A DNA stretch of 64,000 nucleotides from JBBRHH01 sp963788015. GTDB lineage: Bacteria > Planctomycetota > Phycisphaerae > Tepidisphaerales > Tepidisphaeraceae. The position numbers and the translations under genes are program-made. Numbering within the stretch: the first letter of the stretch is position 1; each line of letters starts with the position of its first letter. Shown here piece by piece: positions 39,386 through 48,202 of this stretch. The notes under the pieces are model-generated. The model did not search any database and was not told the DNA's origin. It saw only the letters and a list, made by a program, of their open reading frames with translations. The stretch lies in the NCBI GenBank assembly GCA_963788015.1, contig CAWBEY010000010.1:124001-188000 (forward strand). Direction: 5' to 3'.

Positions 39386-39393
39386 ATTTAGCA
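39386..39393. repeat. Left target site duplication of the IS (ATTTAGCA)
   Basis: Identical to the eight bases directly after the right end of the IS at 40787. Removing the IS and one copy restores ...CATAAAATTTAGCAGCGAGG. Confidence 0.85.
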
Positions 39394-39420
39394 GGGAGTG
39401 TAACTTACTTTCTGTAAATT
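39394..39420 (+). repeat. IS left inverted repeat
   Basis: GGGAGTGTAACTTAC followed by TTTCTGTAAATT; pairs with 40759-40786 with one single-base gap. Confidence 0.8.
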
Positions 39421-40689
39421 AAGAAAGCCACCGTTCGCTTCGATCAAAGGTTTACCGGACTTTTGATCAAGGAGACGAACGATGGCTGTGACAGAGAATA
39501 TCGACGGGATCGTGGATTGCTGCAAGGGCTGTTCGCGGAGCAAGGAGGGGCTGCAGCGGCTGCTGGAGGCGGTGGTGAACATCGGCGATGCGTGAGGAGG
39601 TGGCGGCCCATCGTGGGCGCGGCCGAGCACGAGCGGACGGAGGCACGCCGCGGCTACCGCAACGGCACCAAGCCGCGGACGCTGGCGACGCGGGTGGGAG
39701 AGCTGGAATTGTCGGTGCCGCAGGTGCGTGGCTGCGAGCCGTACCACCCGAGCATGTTCGCCAGGTGGCAGCGGAGCGAGCGGGCGTTGCTGGTGGCGTG
39801 CGGGGAGATGTACTTCCAGGGCGTGAGCACGCGCAACGTGCAGAACGGTGCTGGAGGAGATGTGCGGGCTGGAGGTGTCGGCGATGACGGTGAGCCGGGT
39901 GGCGGCGGAGCTGGACGAGAAGCTGTCGGCGTTCCGCACCGTCGGCTGGACCACGCGGCCTGGGAGTACCTGATGCTCGACGCCCGCTACGAGAAGGTGC
40001 GGGTGGACGGGAAGGTGGTGAGCCAGGCGGTGCTGGTGGTGGTGGGGTTCACCGGCGAGGGCCGGCGGGAGGTGCTGGACTGGCGGGTGGCCGACAGCGA
40101 GAGCGAGCAGAGCTGGGGCGAGGTGTTCCGGTCGCTGAAGGACCGGGGGCTGGGCGGGTGTCAAGCTGGTGGTCAGCGACGCCCACAGCGGGATCCGGGC
40201 GGCGATCGCCCGGCACTTGCAGGGCGCGGCCTGGCAGCGATGCCGGGTGCATTACAAGCGGGAGATGGGCCGGAAGGTGTCGTACAAGAAGCTGAAGGAG
40301 CTGAACGCGCGACCTGGCGGCGGTGTTCGCCGGGGCAAGAGCAAGGCCGAGTGCCTGCGTGCGTGGCGAGGAGATGGCGGCGAAGTGGGAGAAGAGCTGC
40401 CCGGCGGTGGCGGCGATGCTGCGGGAGGGCCTGGAGGACTGCCTGACGGCTGAGAGCTTCCCCGAGCACCACCGCAGGCGGCTGCGGAGCACGAACCTGC
40501 TGGAGAACATGATGAAGCGGCTGAAGAAGCGAACGAGGGTGGTGGGCGTGTTCCCCAACCGCGCGTCGTGCGACCGGCTGGTCGGCTCGCAGCTGCTGGA
40601 GCTGCACGAGGAGTGGCAGACGGAGGAGAAGGCGTACTTCAACATGGAGATACGCCGGGGCGTGACCGGCGCGATGTGCCCGGCTGCGT

Positions 40690-40718
40690 CCCATAACTCG
40701 CCTACGGCTCGTTACGGG
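40690..40718. terminator. Hairpin at the 3' end of the transposase gene
   Basis: CCCATAAC (40690-40697) can pair with GTTACGGG (40711-40718) with one G-T position. No clear T-run follows on the plus strand, so terminator function is uncertain. Confidence 0.25.
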
Positions 40719-40758
40719 ACGCGGCCGGCCAGGCAAGGATCGAACGACGGTGGTAAGG

Positions 40759-40786
40759 AATTTACAGAAAGGTATGTTGCACTACT
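40759..40786 (-). repeat. IS right inverted repeat
   Basis: On the minus strand it reads AGTAGTGCAACATACC followed by TTTCTGTAAATT. It matches the left end with one extra C. Confidence 0.8.
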
Positions 40787-40794
40787 ATTTAGCA
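40787..40794. repeat. Right target site duplication of the IS (ATTTAGCA)
   Basis: Exact match to 39386-39393, directly adjoining the right inverted repeat. Confidence 0.85.
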
Positions 40795-41013
40795 GCGAGG
40801 TGGTGGGAATCCGTTTCCTTCACGGCACGAAATTGTCATGATCTGCACCAGCTTTTGTCGCCCTAGCTGCCTCACCTAATGGTCGGCTATATCGAATGAT
40901 CCGGCCATTCCTGTTCCTCCGCGAGGGGTTGCTGTAAGTATTCGACTTTCGCTGTTCGAACTTCTCGATGCCAGGTCATTACATTTCACGCCCGTTCCTT
41001 GCACAATCCCCCC

Positions 41014-41345
41014 ATGCCCCCAATCCTCATCCTCGTCCGCGACCTCATCCTCTCCACCCGCATCACTGCCGCCGCCAAGGATTTCAACATCCCCTTCAAG
41101 CTTGTGCGAAATCCGGCTCAACTTCCTGGCGAAACCGGCCGGCTGCTCATCGTTGATCTCAACCAGACCTGGCGCGCTGGAACAGGCCGCCGCGTGGAAA
41201 CTCGCCAACCAGCAGGACGTTGTTGGTTTTGTCTCGCATGTGGATACCGACACCATCGCCCGGCGCGGGGGCGGGGCTGGATCGGGTTTTGGCTCGGAGC
41301 CGGTTTGTGGAGATTCTTCCTGAGCTGCTTCGGCCGGCTACTTGA
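41014..41345 (+). CDS. Small receiver-like (CheY-fold) protein, two frameshifts
   Basis: From ATG 41014 the chain reads PPILILVRDLILSTRITAAA, KDFNIPFKLVRNPAQL and LLIVDLNQ. After a frame change near 41165 it continues PGALEQAAAWKLANQQDVVG and FVSHVDTDTIA. After another near 41268 it ends LDRVLARSRFVEILPELLRP and stops at 41345. Total is about 110 residues. Order of strands and helices matches a response-regulator receiver fold; the Asp of IVDLN aligns with the usual phosphoacceptor strand, but the N-terminal acidic pair is replaced by R-D. Its 3' end overlaps the convergent acyl-CoA dehydrogenase gene by a few bases. Possibly a stand-alone pseudo-receiver. Confidence 0.6.
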
Positions 41346-43116
41346 GCATCGCATCGGCCACCGCAATGACTTCTTCATCGCCGTTGGCGAATAGGCTGTG
41401 CAGCCGCTGCGTGATGCGCTCGGCCGCGTGATGGCAGAAGGCTTTGCCCACGATGAGGTCGCGGCGTAGATCGTGGCCGTTGCCGTTGATCTTTTGTTCG
41501 TCCAGCATCGACTGGAGCTTGCTTAAGACGGCGGCCGAGGCGTAGAGATCGACCACCGACCACGCGATGCGCTGCTGGATCAATTGCTGGTCGAGGATCG
41601 ACTCGCGATAGGTGTGGAGCAGGCGAATCACATCGCGGGCCAGGAGGTTTGTGAGCCGGGCCAGGGCGTGCCCTTCGTGCGAAAGCTCGTCGTGCAGCCC
41701 TTCGAAGGCGTGGCCGACCACGATGTCCTGCCATTGGGTGCGGGCGAAGCGGGCGAGGCGGCCGAAGTTGCCGATGGGGTGTTTGCTGCGCAGGATTCCT
41801 TCCAGCTCATCGCCCACGCCTTTCATCCCCACCAGCGCCACGAAGGCGGTCATGACTTCGGTGGCCCCTTCCACGATGCGATTGATGCGGGCATCGCGCA
41901 GCATGCGCTCCAGGTGATTCTCGGCCATGTATCCTTCGCCGCCGCGGATCTGCACGGCATCGTCGATGATCTGCCAGAGGCCTTCGGAGCAGAAGAGCTT
42001 GGCGATGGCCGTCTCCAGCATCAAGTCGCCTTTGTGTTCATCCACCAGACCGGCGGCCAGGTAGGTGATGGCGTCCATGGCGAAGGTGGTCTCAGCCATG
42101 TGGGCGATCTTCTGCTTTACCAGGCCAAACTCGGCGATTGGGCGGCCGAACTGATGGCGCTGCTTTGCGTGGCTGATGGTCATGGCGAGGGCCTTCCTCG
42201 CGGCCGCCGACGCATCCGGCGCTGAGCGTGCAGCGTCCGTAATCGAGCACGCTGAGGGCCACGCGAAGTCCTTTGCCGAGCTCTCCGAGAATTCGCTCGC
42301 GCGGGACGGGCATGTCTTTGAATTCGAGCGTGGCCTGCCAGCTTCCGCGTATGCCGCACTTGCTGCGGTTGGGGCTGACGACGTGGAACCCCGGCAGATC
42401 CGGCGTGACCAGAAACGCGGTGATCTTTTCTTTGGTCTTCCCGTTCTCCGTAACCGGCGTGCGGGCCATGACCGTCATCATCCCGGCAAGGGCGGCGTTG
42501 GTGGCGTAGCGCTTGTGGCCGTTCAGGATCCAGTGTGTGCCATCGGGGCTGAGGTGTGCGCGGGTTTGCACGTTGGCCGCGTCGGAGCCGACTTCTGGCT
42601 CGCTGAGGCAGAAGGCGGCGAGTTTTCGGCCTGCCGCGAGGTCGGGCAGGAATTCCTGTTTTTGCTGCTGGTTGCCCATCAGCACCAGGGCCTTGAGTCC
42701 GATGGATTGATGCGCCCGATCAGCACGGCCGTGGAGGCACACCATTGGCTTACGTGCTCGAGCACCTTGCAATAGGCGGTGTGGTTGAAGCCCGCGCCGC
42801 CGAATTCGGGCGGGACCGTCAGGCCGAGCACGCCAAGGTCGGCCAGGCCCTGGATTACTTCCGGCGCGATTTGTTCTTCGCGATCGATTTTCACGGGATC
42901 AACGTGGGCTTTAAGAAATGCATCGACTTTCTGGATCATGTCGAGCGTGCGCGCTGCGTCGGCCTGGGACTGGCGGGGATAGGGGAGCACCTTGTCCAGG
43001 CGCAGCCTGCCGAAGAAGAGCGACTTGGCGAAGCCGGCCTCCTGCGGCACGGCGCCTTCGAGGAGGTCCTTGGCCTTTTCCATTTCCTCCTGATCCGCGC
43101 GTTTGAACGTGGGCAT
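41338..43116 (-). CDS. Acyl-CoA dehydrogenase, long (VLCAD/ACAD9-like) type, frameshifted
   Basis: FAD-dependent enzyme of the first beta-oxidation step. ATG 43116 has GGAG 8 bases upstream. The N-terminal domain shows LADLGVLGLTVPPEFGGAGF. A one-base loss in a G run near 42725 interrupts VLIGAHQSIGLKALVLMG. The middle domain has CLSEPEVGSDAANVQTRA, SPDGTHWILNGHKRYATN. A second break near 42195 interrupts CVGAARKALAMTISHAKQRH. The C-terminal domain has QIRGGEGYMAENHLERMLRD and the catalytic-base region ARINRIVEGATEVM, where the Glu aligns with the active-site Glu of the VLCAD branch. About 590 residues total, longer than ~380-residue short-chain enzymes, with an extra C-terminal helical domain. 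It lies 46 bases after the FadJ-like gene and is likely in the same operon. Confidence 0.85.
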
Positions 43117-43162
43117 ACGTGTCTCCTGTTGCTATCCCACCTTCCTGCAAACACCGTCACGT

Positions 43163-45307
43163 TTAGTGCTCGACCGGCACGTGCTGCACGGTTGTAAACT
43201 CTGACATTGGCTTGTGTACCTGGGCCAACTGGCGGAGCAGTTCGGCCGGGGCAAATCGCGGCCCGTGCCGGCGCGATAAATCGTCAAGCTTCTGCACGAT
43301 CGCATCGGTGCCGATGGAATCGGCGAAGCGAATCAGGCCGCCGCGAAATGGGGCGAGGCCGAGGCCCAGGACGCTGGCGAGGTCAATTGCGTCGGTCGAT
43401 TCGATCACTCCGTCGGCGAGCAGGCGGGCTGACTCATTGATCATCGGCAGCACAAGCCGCCACTGGATTTCCTCATCCGTGACAGTCGCCGGGGCAGCAT
43501 TGCCGCGAATCAGCTCCTCCATTTCCGCGTGGATGGGCGCATCCTTGCCCTTGGCGTTTTTCTCGTAGCGGTAAAAGCCGAGGCCGCGTTTTTTGCCGAG
43601 CCACCCGCGCTCCAGCGCGGTTTGCAATCCAGGCGTCATGGGCACTCGATCCCCCAGTGAACCGGCCAGCGACTTGAGCACGTGCTGGGCGATGTCCAGC
43701 CCGATCTCGTCCAGCAATTCAAACGCGCCCATCGGCATGCCCCACTGCTTGGTTGCATGATCGATCTGTTCGATGCCCACGCCCTCGCTCGCCATCACCA
43801 TCGCCTCGGCCAGGAACGGGATCAGGATCCGGTTCACCAGGAAGCCTGGCGCATCGCGCACGATGATTGGCGTTTTGCCCAATTTGGCGGCCAGGGCGGC
43901 GGCCGTCGCCAGCGATTGGTCGTCGCTTTGATCCGTGCGCACCACTTCCACCAGCGGCATCTTTGGGACGGGGTTGAAAAAGTGGAGCCCTAGCACGCGC
44001 TCGGGATGCTGTGTGGCGGCCGCCATTTCGGTGACGCTGAGCGAGCTTGTGTTGGTGGCGAGCACGGCATCTGGCCGGGTGAGACGGTCGAGCTTTGCGA
44101 AGACCTCGCGCTTCATCTCCATTTTTTCGAGTACGGCCTCGACCACCACGTCGGCGAGTTTCAGCCCCGTCCATTCGGTGGTGGGCGACACGCGGTTCAT
44201 CGCATCGCGCCCTGCAGGGCGCTGAGTTTTCCGCTGGCGACGTCTTCATCCAGCATCCGCCGGACGCGCCCGAGGGCGGCCGAGGCGGCGAGTGGATCGA
44301 CCTCGACCAGGCGCACTGGAATCCCAACGCGGACCATGGCATGAACGATGCCGGCGCCCATTGTGCCGCCGCCAATCACGGCGGCCTGTTTTACAGCGGC
44401 CGGCGCGGCATGGACGGAATTGGTTACCCATTTTTTCGAGTCGCGCCGCAGAAAGAATAGCCGAAGCAAGCTGCGGCAGGCGTCGGTTTCCATGAGGGCC
44501 ACGAGCGCCTCGCGCTCGGCCGCCAGGCCCGCCTCTTCGCCTTTTTCGTATCCCGCCCGGACCACGTCGATCAGGCGCATCGGGGCAGGATAATTGCCCT
44601 TGGTGGTGGCCAGCGTTTTTTGCCGCGCGGTCGCAAATATCTTGTTCCGCACAAGACCCATCGCGCCCATCATCCGCTCCATTCGCCTTGGCGCATGGCA
44701 GGGCGCATCGCTTAAAATCCACCGACGCGCGGCCGACAGGACGGTTTCGGGCCGGACCACGTCATCCACCATCCCCATTTTTTTTGCCTTTCTTTGGCGG
44801 CAGCGTTTTGCCGGCCAGCATCAATGGCAGGGCTTTGACCAATCCGATGGTGCGCGGCAGGCGCACGGTCCCGCCCCAGCCCGGAATGATGCCGAGCTTT
44901 GTTTCGGGGAGGCCGATGTTGATGGAGCCATCATCGGCGGCCACGCGATAGCGGCAGGCGAGCGCGAACTCCAGGCCGCCGCCGAGGCAGTCACCATTGA
45001 TGGCCGCGACTGTTGGCATGGGCAGATGCGCGATGCGATTGAAAATGCGCTGTCCATCGGCCAGGTAGTGCGTGACCTGCTCGTGGTTCATCCTGGCGAT
45101 TTCGAAAAGGTCGGCGCCGGCGATGAAGGATCGCGGCTTGCCCGACGCGAAGATCACGCCCCTGGGCTTATCACGCTCGATGGAGGTAATGACCTCATCC
45201 AGCTCGTTAAGCAGTTTGGGTGTGCAGGTGTTGACGGGCTTGCCGGGCAGATCGAGCCACACGGTGAGAATTCCGTCGGCATCCGCGGTAGTGCGCACGG
45301 TTTCCAT
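43163..45307 (-). CDS. fadJ: Fatty-acid oxidation complex alpha subunit: enoyl-CoA hydratase / 3-hydroxyacyl-CoA dehydrogenase (FadJ/FadB-like), two frameshifts
   Basis: ATG 45307 has GGAGG 6 bases before it. Residues ~1-180 are crotonase: oxyanion stretch SFIAGADLFEIA, NGDCLGGGLEFALACRYRVA and LPETKLGIIPGWGGTVRLP keep both catalytic Glu positions. Then an NAD-binding dehydrogenase domain: AAVIGGGTMGAGIVHAMVRV, ATNTSSLSVTEMA, LHFFNPVPKMPLVEVV with the catalytic His, and APGFLVNRILIPFLAEAM. A helical C-terminal domain follows. Frame breaks occur at an A8 run (~44.77 kb; A7 restores KKMGMVDDVV) and near 44.20 kb, where a GC loss breaks ARDAMNRVSPTTEW. About 715 residues. It produces 3-ketoacyl-CoA; the thiolase partner is not in the window. 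FadJ rather than FadB is a guess. Confidence 0.88.
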
Positions 45308-45450
45308 GCAAAACCTCCGCCAGATTCCTTCCCTGTTCGTCTGGCCGATTGTAGGCGCTGGCGCAGGCCAAAGTCAGCGGCGCATTTAACGCATCGGCGC
45401 TCGATGCAGTAAGATTGTTGTGGAAACGCCAGATTCATTCAGGAGCTTCG
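45308..45450. promoter_or_regulatory. Divergent promoter region, fadJ / acyltransferase gene
   Basis: 143 bases between two divergently transcribed starts. Each gene has a good ribosome site (GGAGG for fadJ, AGGAG for the gene on the plus strand). No operator palindrome stands out. Confidence 0.4.
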
Positions 45451-46710
45451 ATGCCCAGCGCCGCTACTCTCACCCCAACCCCGAACTCGCTCCGCGCCGC
45501 CGCAAAGAAATCCAGCGGTGATGTGAAGGAAGTTTCCAATCGCCTTGTGTCGCTGGATGTCTACCGCGGATTTGTGATGTTTCTGATGGCCTCCAGCGGG
45601 TTTGGCATTATCCGATACGTGAATAACACGCAGGCCACGGGAATCTGGCAAACGCTCGCGCATCACGTCGATCACATTGACTGGCGCGGCTGCACGCTGT
45701 GGGACCTTATTCAGCCTTCTTTCACCTTTATCGCCGGCGTCTCGCTTCCGTTCTCTCTGGCCAAGCGGTGCTCGCAGGGGCAATCCTTTGGCCGGCTGCT
45801 GTTTCACGCTGTCTGGCGATCGCTGCTTCTTGTGTGGCTGGGGATCTTCCTTCGCTCGACGGGCAAGAGCCAAACCAACTTTACATTTGAAGACACGCTC
45901 ACTCAGATTGGGCTGGGCTATACATTTCTCTTTCTTCTCGCCTGGCTTCGGCCGCGCTGGCAGGTCGTGGCTCTGGCCGCGATCCTTGTTGGTTACTGGG
46001 CGGCGTTCGCGATCTATCCGCTTCCGGGCCCGGACTTCAACTACGCTGCCGTCGGCGTCAAATCCGATTGGCTGTCGGCCAACGGCCTCTCGGGCTTCGC
46101 GGCGCACTGGAACAAGAACAGCAACCTTGCCTGGGCCTTTGACACCTGGTTCCTGAACCTCTTTCCCCGCCCCGAGCATTTTGCTTTTAATCGCGGCGGG
46201 TACGCCACGCTCAGCTTTCTTCCTACCCTCGCCACTATGATCCTGGGCCTGCAGGCCGGGAATCTTATGAAGAGCAGTCAGCCGGCGCACAAGAAAGTCC
46301 TCGCACTTGTGGTGGGCGGTATTATTGGACTGGGTGTCGGCTTTCTCCTGGATTACACGGGCATCTGCCCGTCTGTGAAACGCATCTGGACTCCTTCGTG
46401 GGTGCTGTTCAGCGGCGGGTGGGCGTGTCTGCTTCTGGCGGCGTTTTACACCCTCATTGATTTGGCCAACCTCCGACTTCTGGCCTTTCCGCTGGTTGTT
46501 GTTGGTATGAACTCGATTGCCATGTACGTCTTGGCTGACGGTGGATTCAAGGAGTTTATCCAGGACAACATCTACACGCATTTTGGCCGGCGCATCTTCG
46601 TCACGCTGGCCGGGGATTACGCGCCCATCGCGCAGTTCAGCACGCTTCTCTTGATCCTCTGGCTGATCCTGTTCTGGATGTACCGCCGGAAAATCTTCCT
46701 GCGTATCTGA
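45451..46710 (+). CDS. Multi-pass membrane acyltransferase-like protein (HGSNAT/DUF5009 type)
   Basis: 419 residues from ATG 45451, AGGAG 5 bases upstream; an upstream TTG at 45415 is less likely. The N-terminal signature RLVSLDVYRGFVMFLMASS and, after it, HHVDHIDWRGCTLWDLIQPS with FTFIAGVSLPFSLAKR are those of the heparan-alpha-glucosaminide N-acetyltransferase-like family (COG4299/DUF5009). The His in the HVDHIDW region corresponds to the putative acetyl-carrying His. About ten hydrophobic helices follow, ending LLLILWLILFWMYRRKIFL. In this family the protein moves acetyl groups across the membrane onto sugars; the substrate here is unknown. No indels in this gene. Confidence 0.8.
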   Translation: MPSAATLTPTPNSLRAAAKKSSGDVKEVSNRLVSLDVYRGFVMFLMASSGFGIIRYVNNTQATGIWQTLAHHVDHIDWRGCTLWDLIQPSFTFIAGVSLPFSLAKRCSQGQSFGRLLFHAVWRSLLLVWLGIFLRSTGKSQTNFTFEDTLTQIGLGYTFLFLLAWLRPRWQVVALAAILVGYWAAFAIYPLPGPDFNYAAVGVKSDWLSANGLSGFAAHWNKNSNLAWAFDTWFLNLFPRPEHFAFNRGGYATLSFLPTLATMILGLQAGNLMKSSQPAHKKVLALVVGGIIGLGVGFLLDYTGICPSVKRIWTPSWVLFSGGWACLLLAAFYTLIDLANLRLLAFPLVVVGMNSIAMYVLADGGFKEFIQDNIYTHFGRRIFVTLAGDYAPIAQFSTLLLILWLILFWMYRRKIFLRI

Positions 46711-46845
46711 CGGCCGGGAGATCTCTCAAGAAATCTATCCCCCTCCCCCGATGTACTCAGTGCCGCGCCGCTTGCGAGCCAGGCCCTGGCCCGCCCGCGT
46801 GAAGTCCGTCGGCAGCGTGGCAAGTCGTCCAAGGAAGGAGTCGTT

Positions 46846-47034
46846 ATGGAAATCCCGTTGAGCTGGTCTCTGCCGGGCGCATTTATCGCCGGACTGATCG
46901 CGGCGGCCGCGTATTGCCATGGTGCGCCGTCGCCTGTCGCCGACCCACAATCTCCAGTCAACTCGCCCGCGCCGCGCTCATGTCTCCCGCTTCGCCTTCA
47001 CCGACTCCCGGCCCTTCACACGCTACAATCGTGA
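46846..47034 (+). CDS. Possible small hydrophobic peptide ahead of the zinc-ribbon gene
   Basis: 62 codons with an excellent ribosome site (AAGGAAGGAG, 5 bases before ATG 46846). The N-terminal half is hydrophobic (LSWSLPGAFIAGLIAAAAYC); the rest is Pro/Ser-rich and could be out of frame. It ends one base before the GTG of the next gene. It may instead be the true start of that gene separated by a frameshift. Confidence 0.4.
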   Translation: MEIPLSWSLPGAFIAGLIAAAAYCHGAPSPVADPQSPVNSPAPRSCLPLRLHRLPALHTLQS

Positions 47035-47035
47035 C

Positions 47036-48157
47036 GTGGCGGAATCTTCTGACAGTACCAGCACACGGACCAACCGACTACGCCTGTGGCTCGGCCTGCT
47101 TCCGTGGCTCCTCGTCCTGACGATTTGCGTAAACGCCTTCGACTATCGCCGCCGGGCCTTGCGCCAATATGAGTCCGCCAGCATCGCCTGGTCTCGCTCC
47201 TGGAGCTCGCGCTACGTCGCCGCCGGCAAACTCCGTGATAAGGCCGGTACCCTTCTCGGCCAATCGCACCGGGACGTGCAGGCCGCCCTTTCCGGCCGTC
47301 ATCCCTTCCGCGTTGCCAAGCCTGATCCCGGGAGCGATCCTCAACTTGTTTTTGACGATTCCATCTCCCAATCCCACCTCTGGCTCACTTTTCAAAATGA
47401 CTACTTGTCGGGCGTCGCCGTCACCATCCCGCGCCATCCGCCGCCACCACCGCATTGGCTCGCCATCGAACACCTCCGCCAATTCCTCGCCGGCTATGGC
47501 ATTCTTTTCTGGGTCGTGCTTTTTGGCCTCTCGATTGTTCTCCCGCGTTACCGCAGGCCGCTTGCTAATCTTCTTCTGGCCTTCACGGTCCTTGTAATCG
47601 CCGCATATCTGCTGGGCCCCCGCGGCCCCGTCTCCATTCCTGTCGGCCTTATCCTCCCCTCCACCGGCGGCATTGAGCAATCCGGGGCCTGGTACTGGCT
47701 TATCATTATGGCCATCACCTCACTGGCCCTGAGCATCATCCTCCACGTCAAACGTCCGCGCCTCGGCGACACACCCCTCTGCCCCTGGTGCGCTTACAAC
47801 CTCACGGGTAATCAAAGCGGCCGGTGCCCCGAATGCGGCCGAAAGATCCCGCTCAGCACCCGCTGGCTACTCCACCAACCCCCGCCGCCGGATGCGGCAC
47901 TTCAGGTCCAAGCGCTGGAACAACCCCTCACGGACGAACCCGAAATGGAAGTCGATGATGACGAGCGCCCTCCGCAACCCGAACCCGACGCACACGCTGA
48001 CACACATGCTGATGCACAGTCTGACGTAGCACAGTTGAAGTGGCACAGGCACAGCGAGGTAGCACACGCTGACGTGGCACACTCTGACGCACAGTTTGAC
48101 GTGGCACGGGCGCCCTCGCCCGTTAGCCTCCAACCCCAAGAAGAACTCCCAATATAA
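47036..48157 (+). CDS. Membrane protein with C-terminal zinc ribbon and AHAD-rich tail
   Basis: About 373 residues from GTG 47036; the frame is open upstream to 46919. One N-terminal helix (LWLGLLPWLLVLTICVNAF), then a ~130-residue extracytoplasmic part, then helices (LAGYGILFWVVLFGLSIVLP; LLLAFTVLVIAAYLLGP; WYWLIIMAITSLALSIILH). A treble-clef zinc ribbon follows: CPWCAYNLTGNQSGRCPECG, a signature very common in planctomycete membrane proteins. The last ~80 residues are low-complexity with repeats of A-H-A-D / D-V-A. The tail DNA (GCACACGCTGACACACATGC type) resembles a dispersed repeat read in frame. Function unknown. Confidence 0.7.
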   Translation: MAESSDSTSTRTNRLRLWLGLLPWLLVLTICVNAFDYRRRALRQYESASIAWSRSWSSRYVAAGKLRDKAGTLLGQSHRDVQAALSGRHPFRVAKPDPGSDPQLVFDDSISQSHLWLTFQNDYLSGVAVTIPRHPPPPPHWLAIEHLRQFLAGYGILFWVVLFGLSIVLPRYRRPLANLLLAFTVLVIAAYLLGPRGPVSIPVGLILPSTGGIEQSGAWYWLIIMAITSLALSIILHVKRPRLGDTPLCPWCAYNLTGNQSGRCPECGRKIPLSTRWLLHQPPPPDAALQVQALEQPLTDEPEMEVDDDERPPQPEPDAHADTHADAQSDVAQLKWHRHSEVAHADVAHSDAQFDVARAPSPVSLQPQEELPI

Positions 48158-48202
48158 AGCAGCTCCACCGCCCCCTCCCACCTCATTAAAAAATCCCGTG
48201 CC

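Larger units (their letters stand above)
37640..39393. other. Gene-poor region with several short repeats
   Basis: About 1.75 kb without a convincing gene. Long open frames occur but their translations are low-complexity or follow the repeats. Present instead are an 11-bp tandem array, a 16-bp triplet, two related 38-bp blocks (38011-38048 and 38341-38378, sharing GGGTTTAGG), and short CGCAGAGG- and CGCCAAGA-type repeats. Such repeat-rich spacers are common in planctomycete genomes. An ORF at 38789-39130 (minus) ending in a charged segment (AKLDPNEEKSLAEG) could be a small gene remnant. Confidence 0.6.
39394..40786 (+). mobile_element. IS256-family insertion sequence, 1,393 bp
   Basis: Both ends are present. 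The left end reads GGGAGTGTAACTTAC then TTTCTGTAAATT; the right end read inward is AGTAGTGCAACATAC then CTTTCTGTAAATT, about 22 of 27 positions matching. The bases ATTTAGCA occur directly outside both ends (39386-39393 and 40787-40794), an 8-bp target duplication as expected for IS256. The only gene inside is a Mutator/IS256-type transposase. Target duplication without a mismatch suggests a fairly recent insertion. Confidence 0.88.
39482..40786 (+). pseudogene. IS256/Mutator-family DDE transposase, broken by about seven frameshifts
   Basis: Reading starts MAVTENIDGIVD. Crossing frames gives REEVAAHRG, AAEHERTEARRGYRNGTKPR, SVPQVRGCEPYHPSMFARWQ, TVLEEMCGLEVSAMTVSRVA, then the first catalytic Asp in YLMLDARYEKVRVDG, the second in LVVSDAHSGIRAAIARHL, a C/H stretch AWQRCRVHYKREMGRKV, and the catalytic Glu in RSTNLLENMMKRLKKRTRVV with GVFPNRASCDRL after it. 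All three DDE residues are present. Breaks fall near 39.59, 39.61, 39.85, 39.95, 40.16, 40.31 and 40.35 kb. The indel density is higher than in nearby genes, so either this copy is decaying or polishing failed on a multi-copy GC-rich element. The last frame runs past the IS end to 40841. Confidence 0.85.

Noticed and set aside
39388..40736. Minus-strand frames across the IS element
   Set aside because: They are Pro/His/Arg-rich antisense shadows of the transposase on the plus strand.
45439..46581. 380-codon minus-strand frame under the acyltransferase-like gene
   Set aside because: The plus-strand gene has clear family signatures and a good ribosome site; the antisense frame is charged, low in hydrophobics and lacks any motif.
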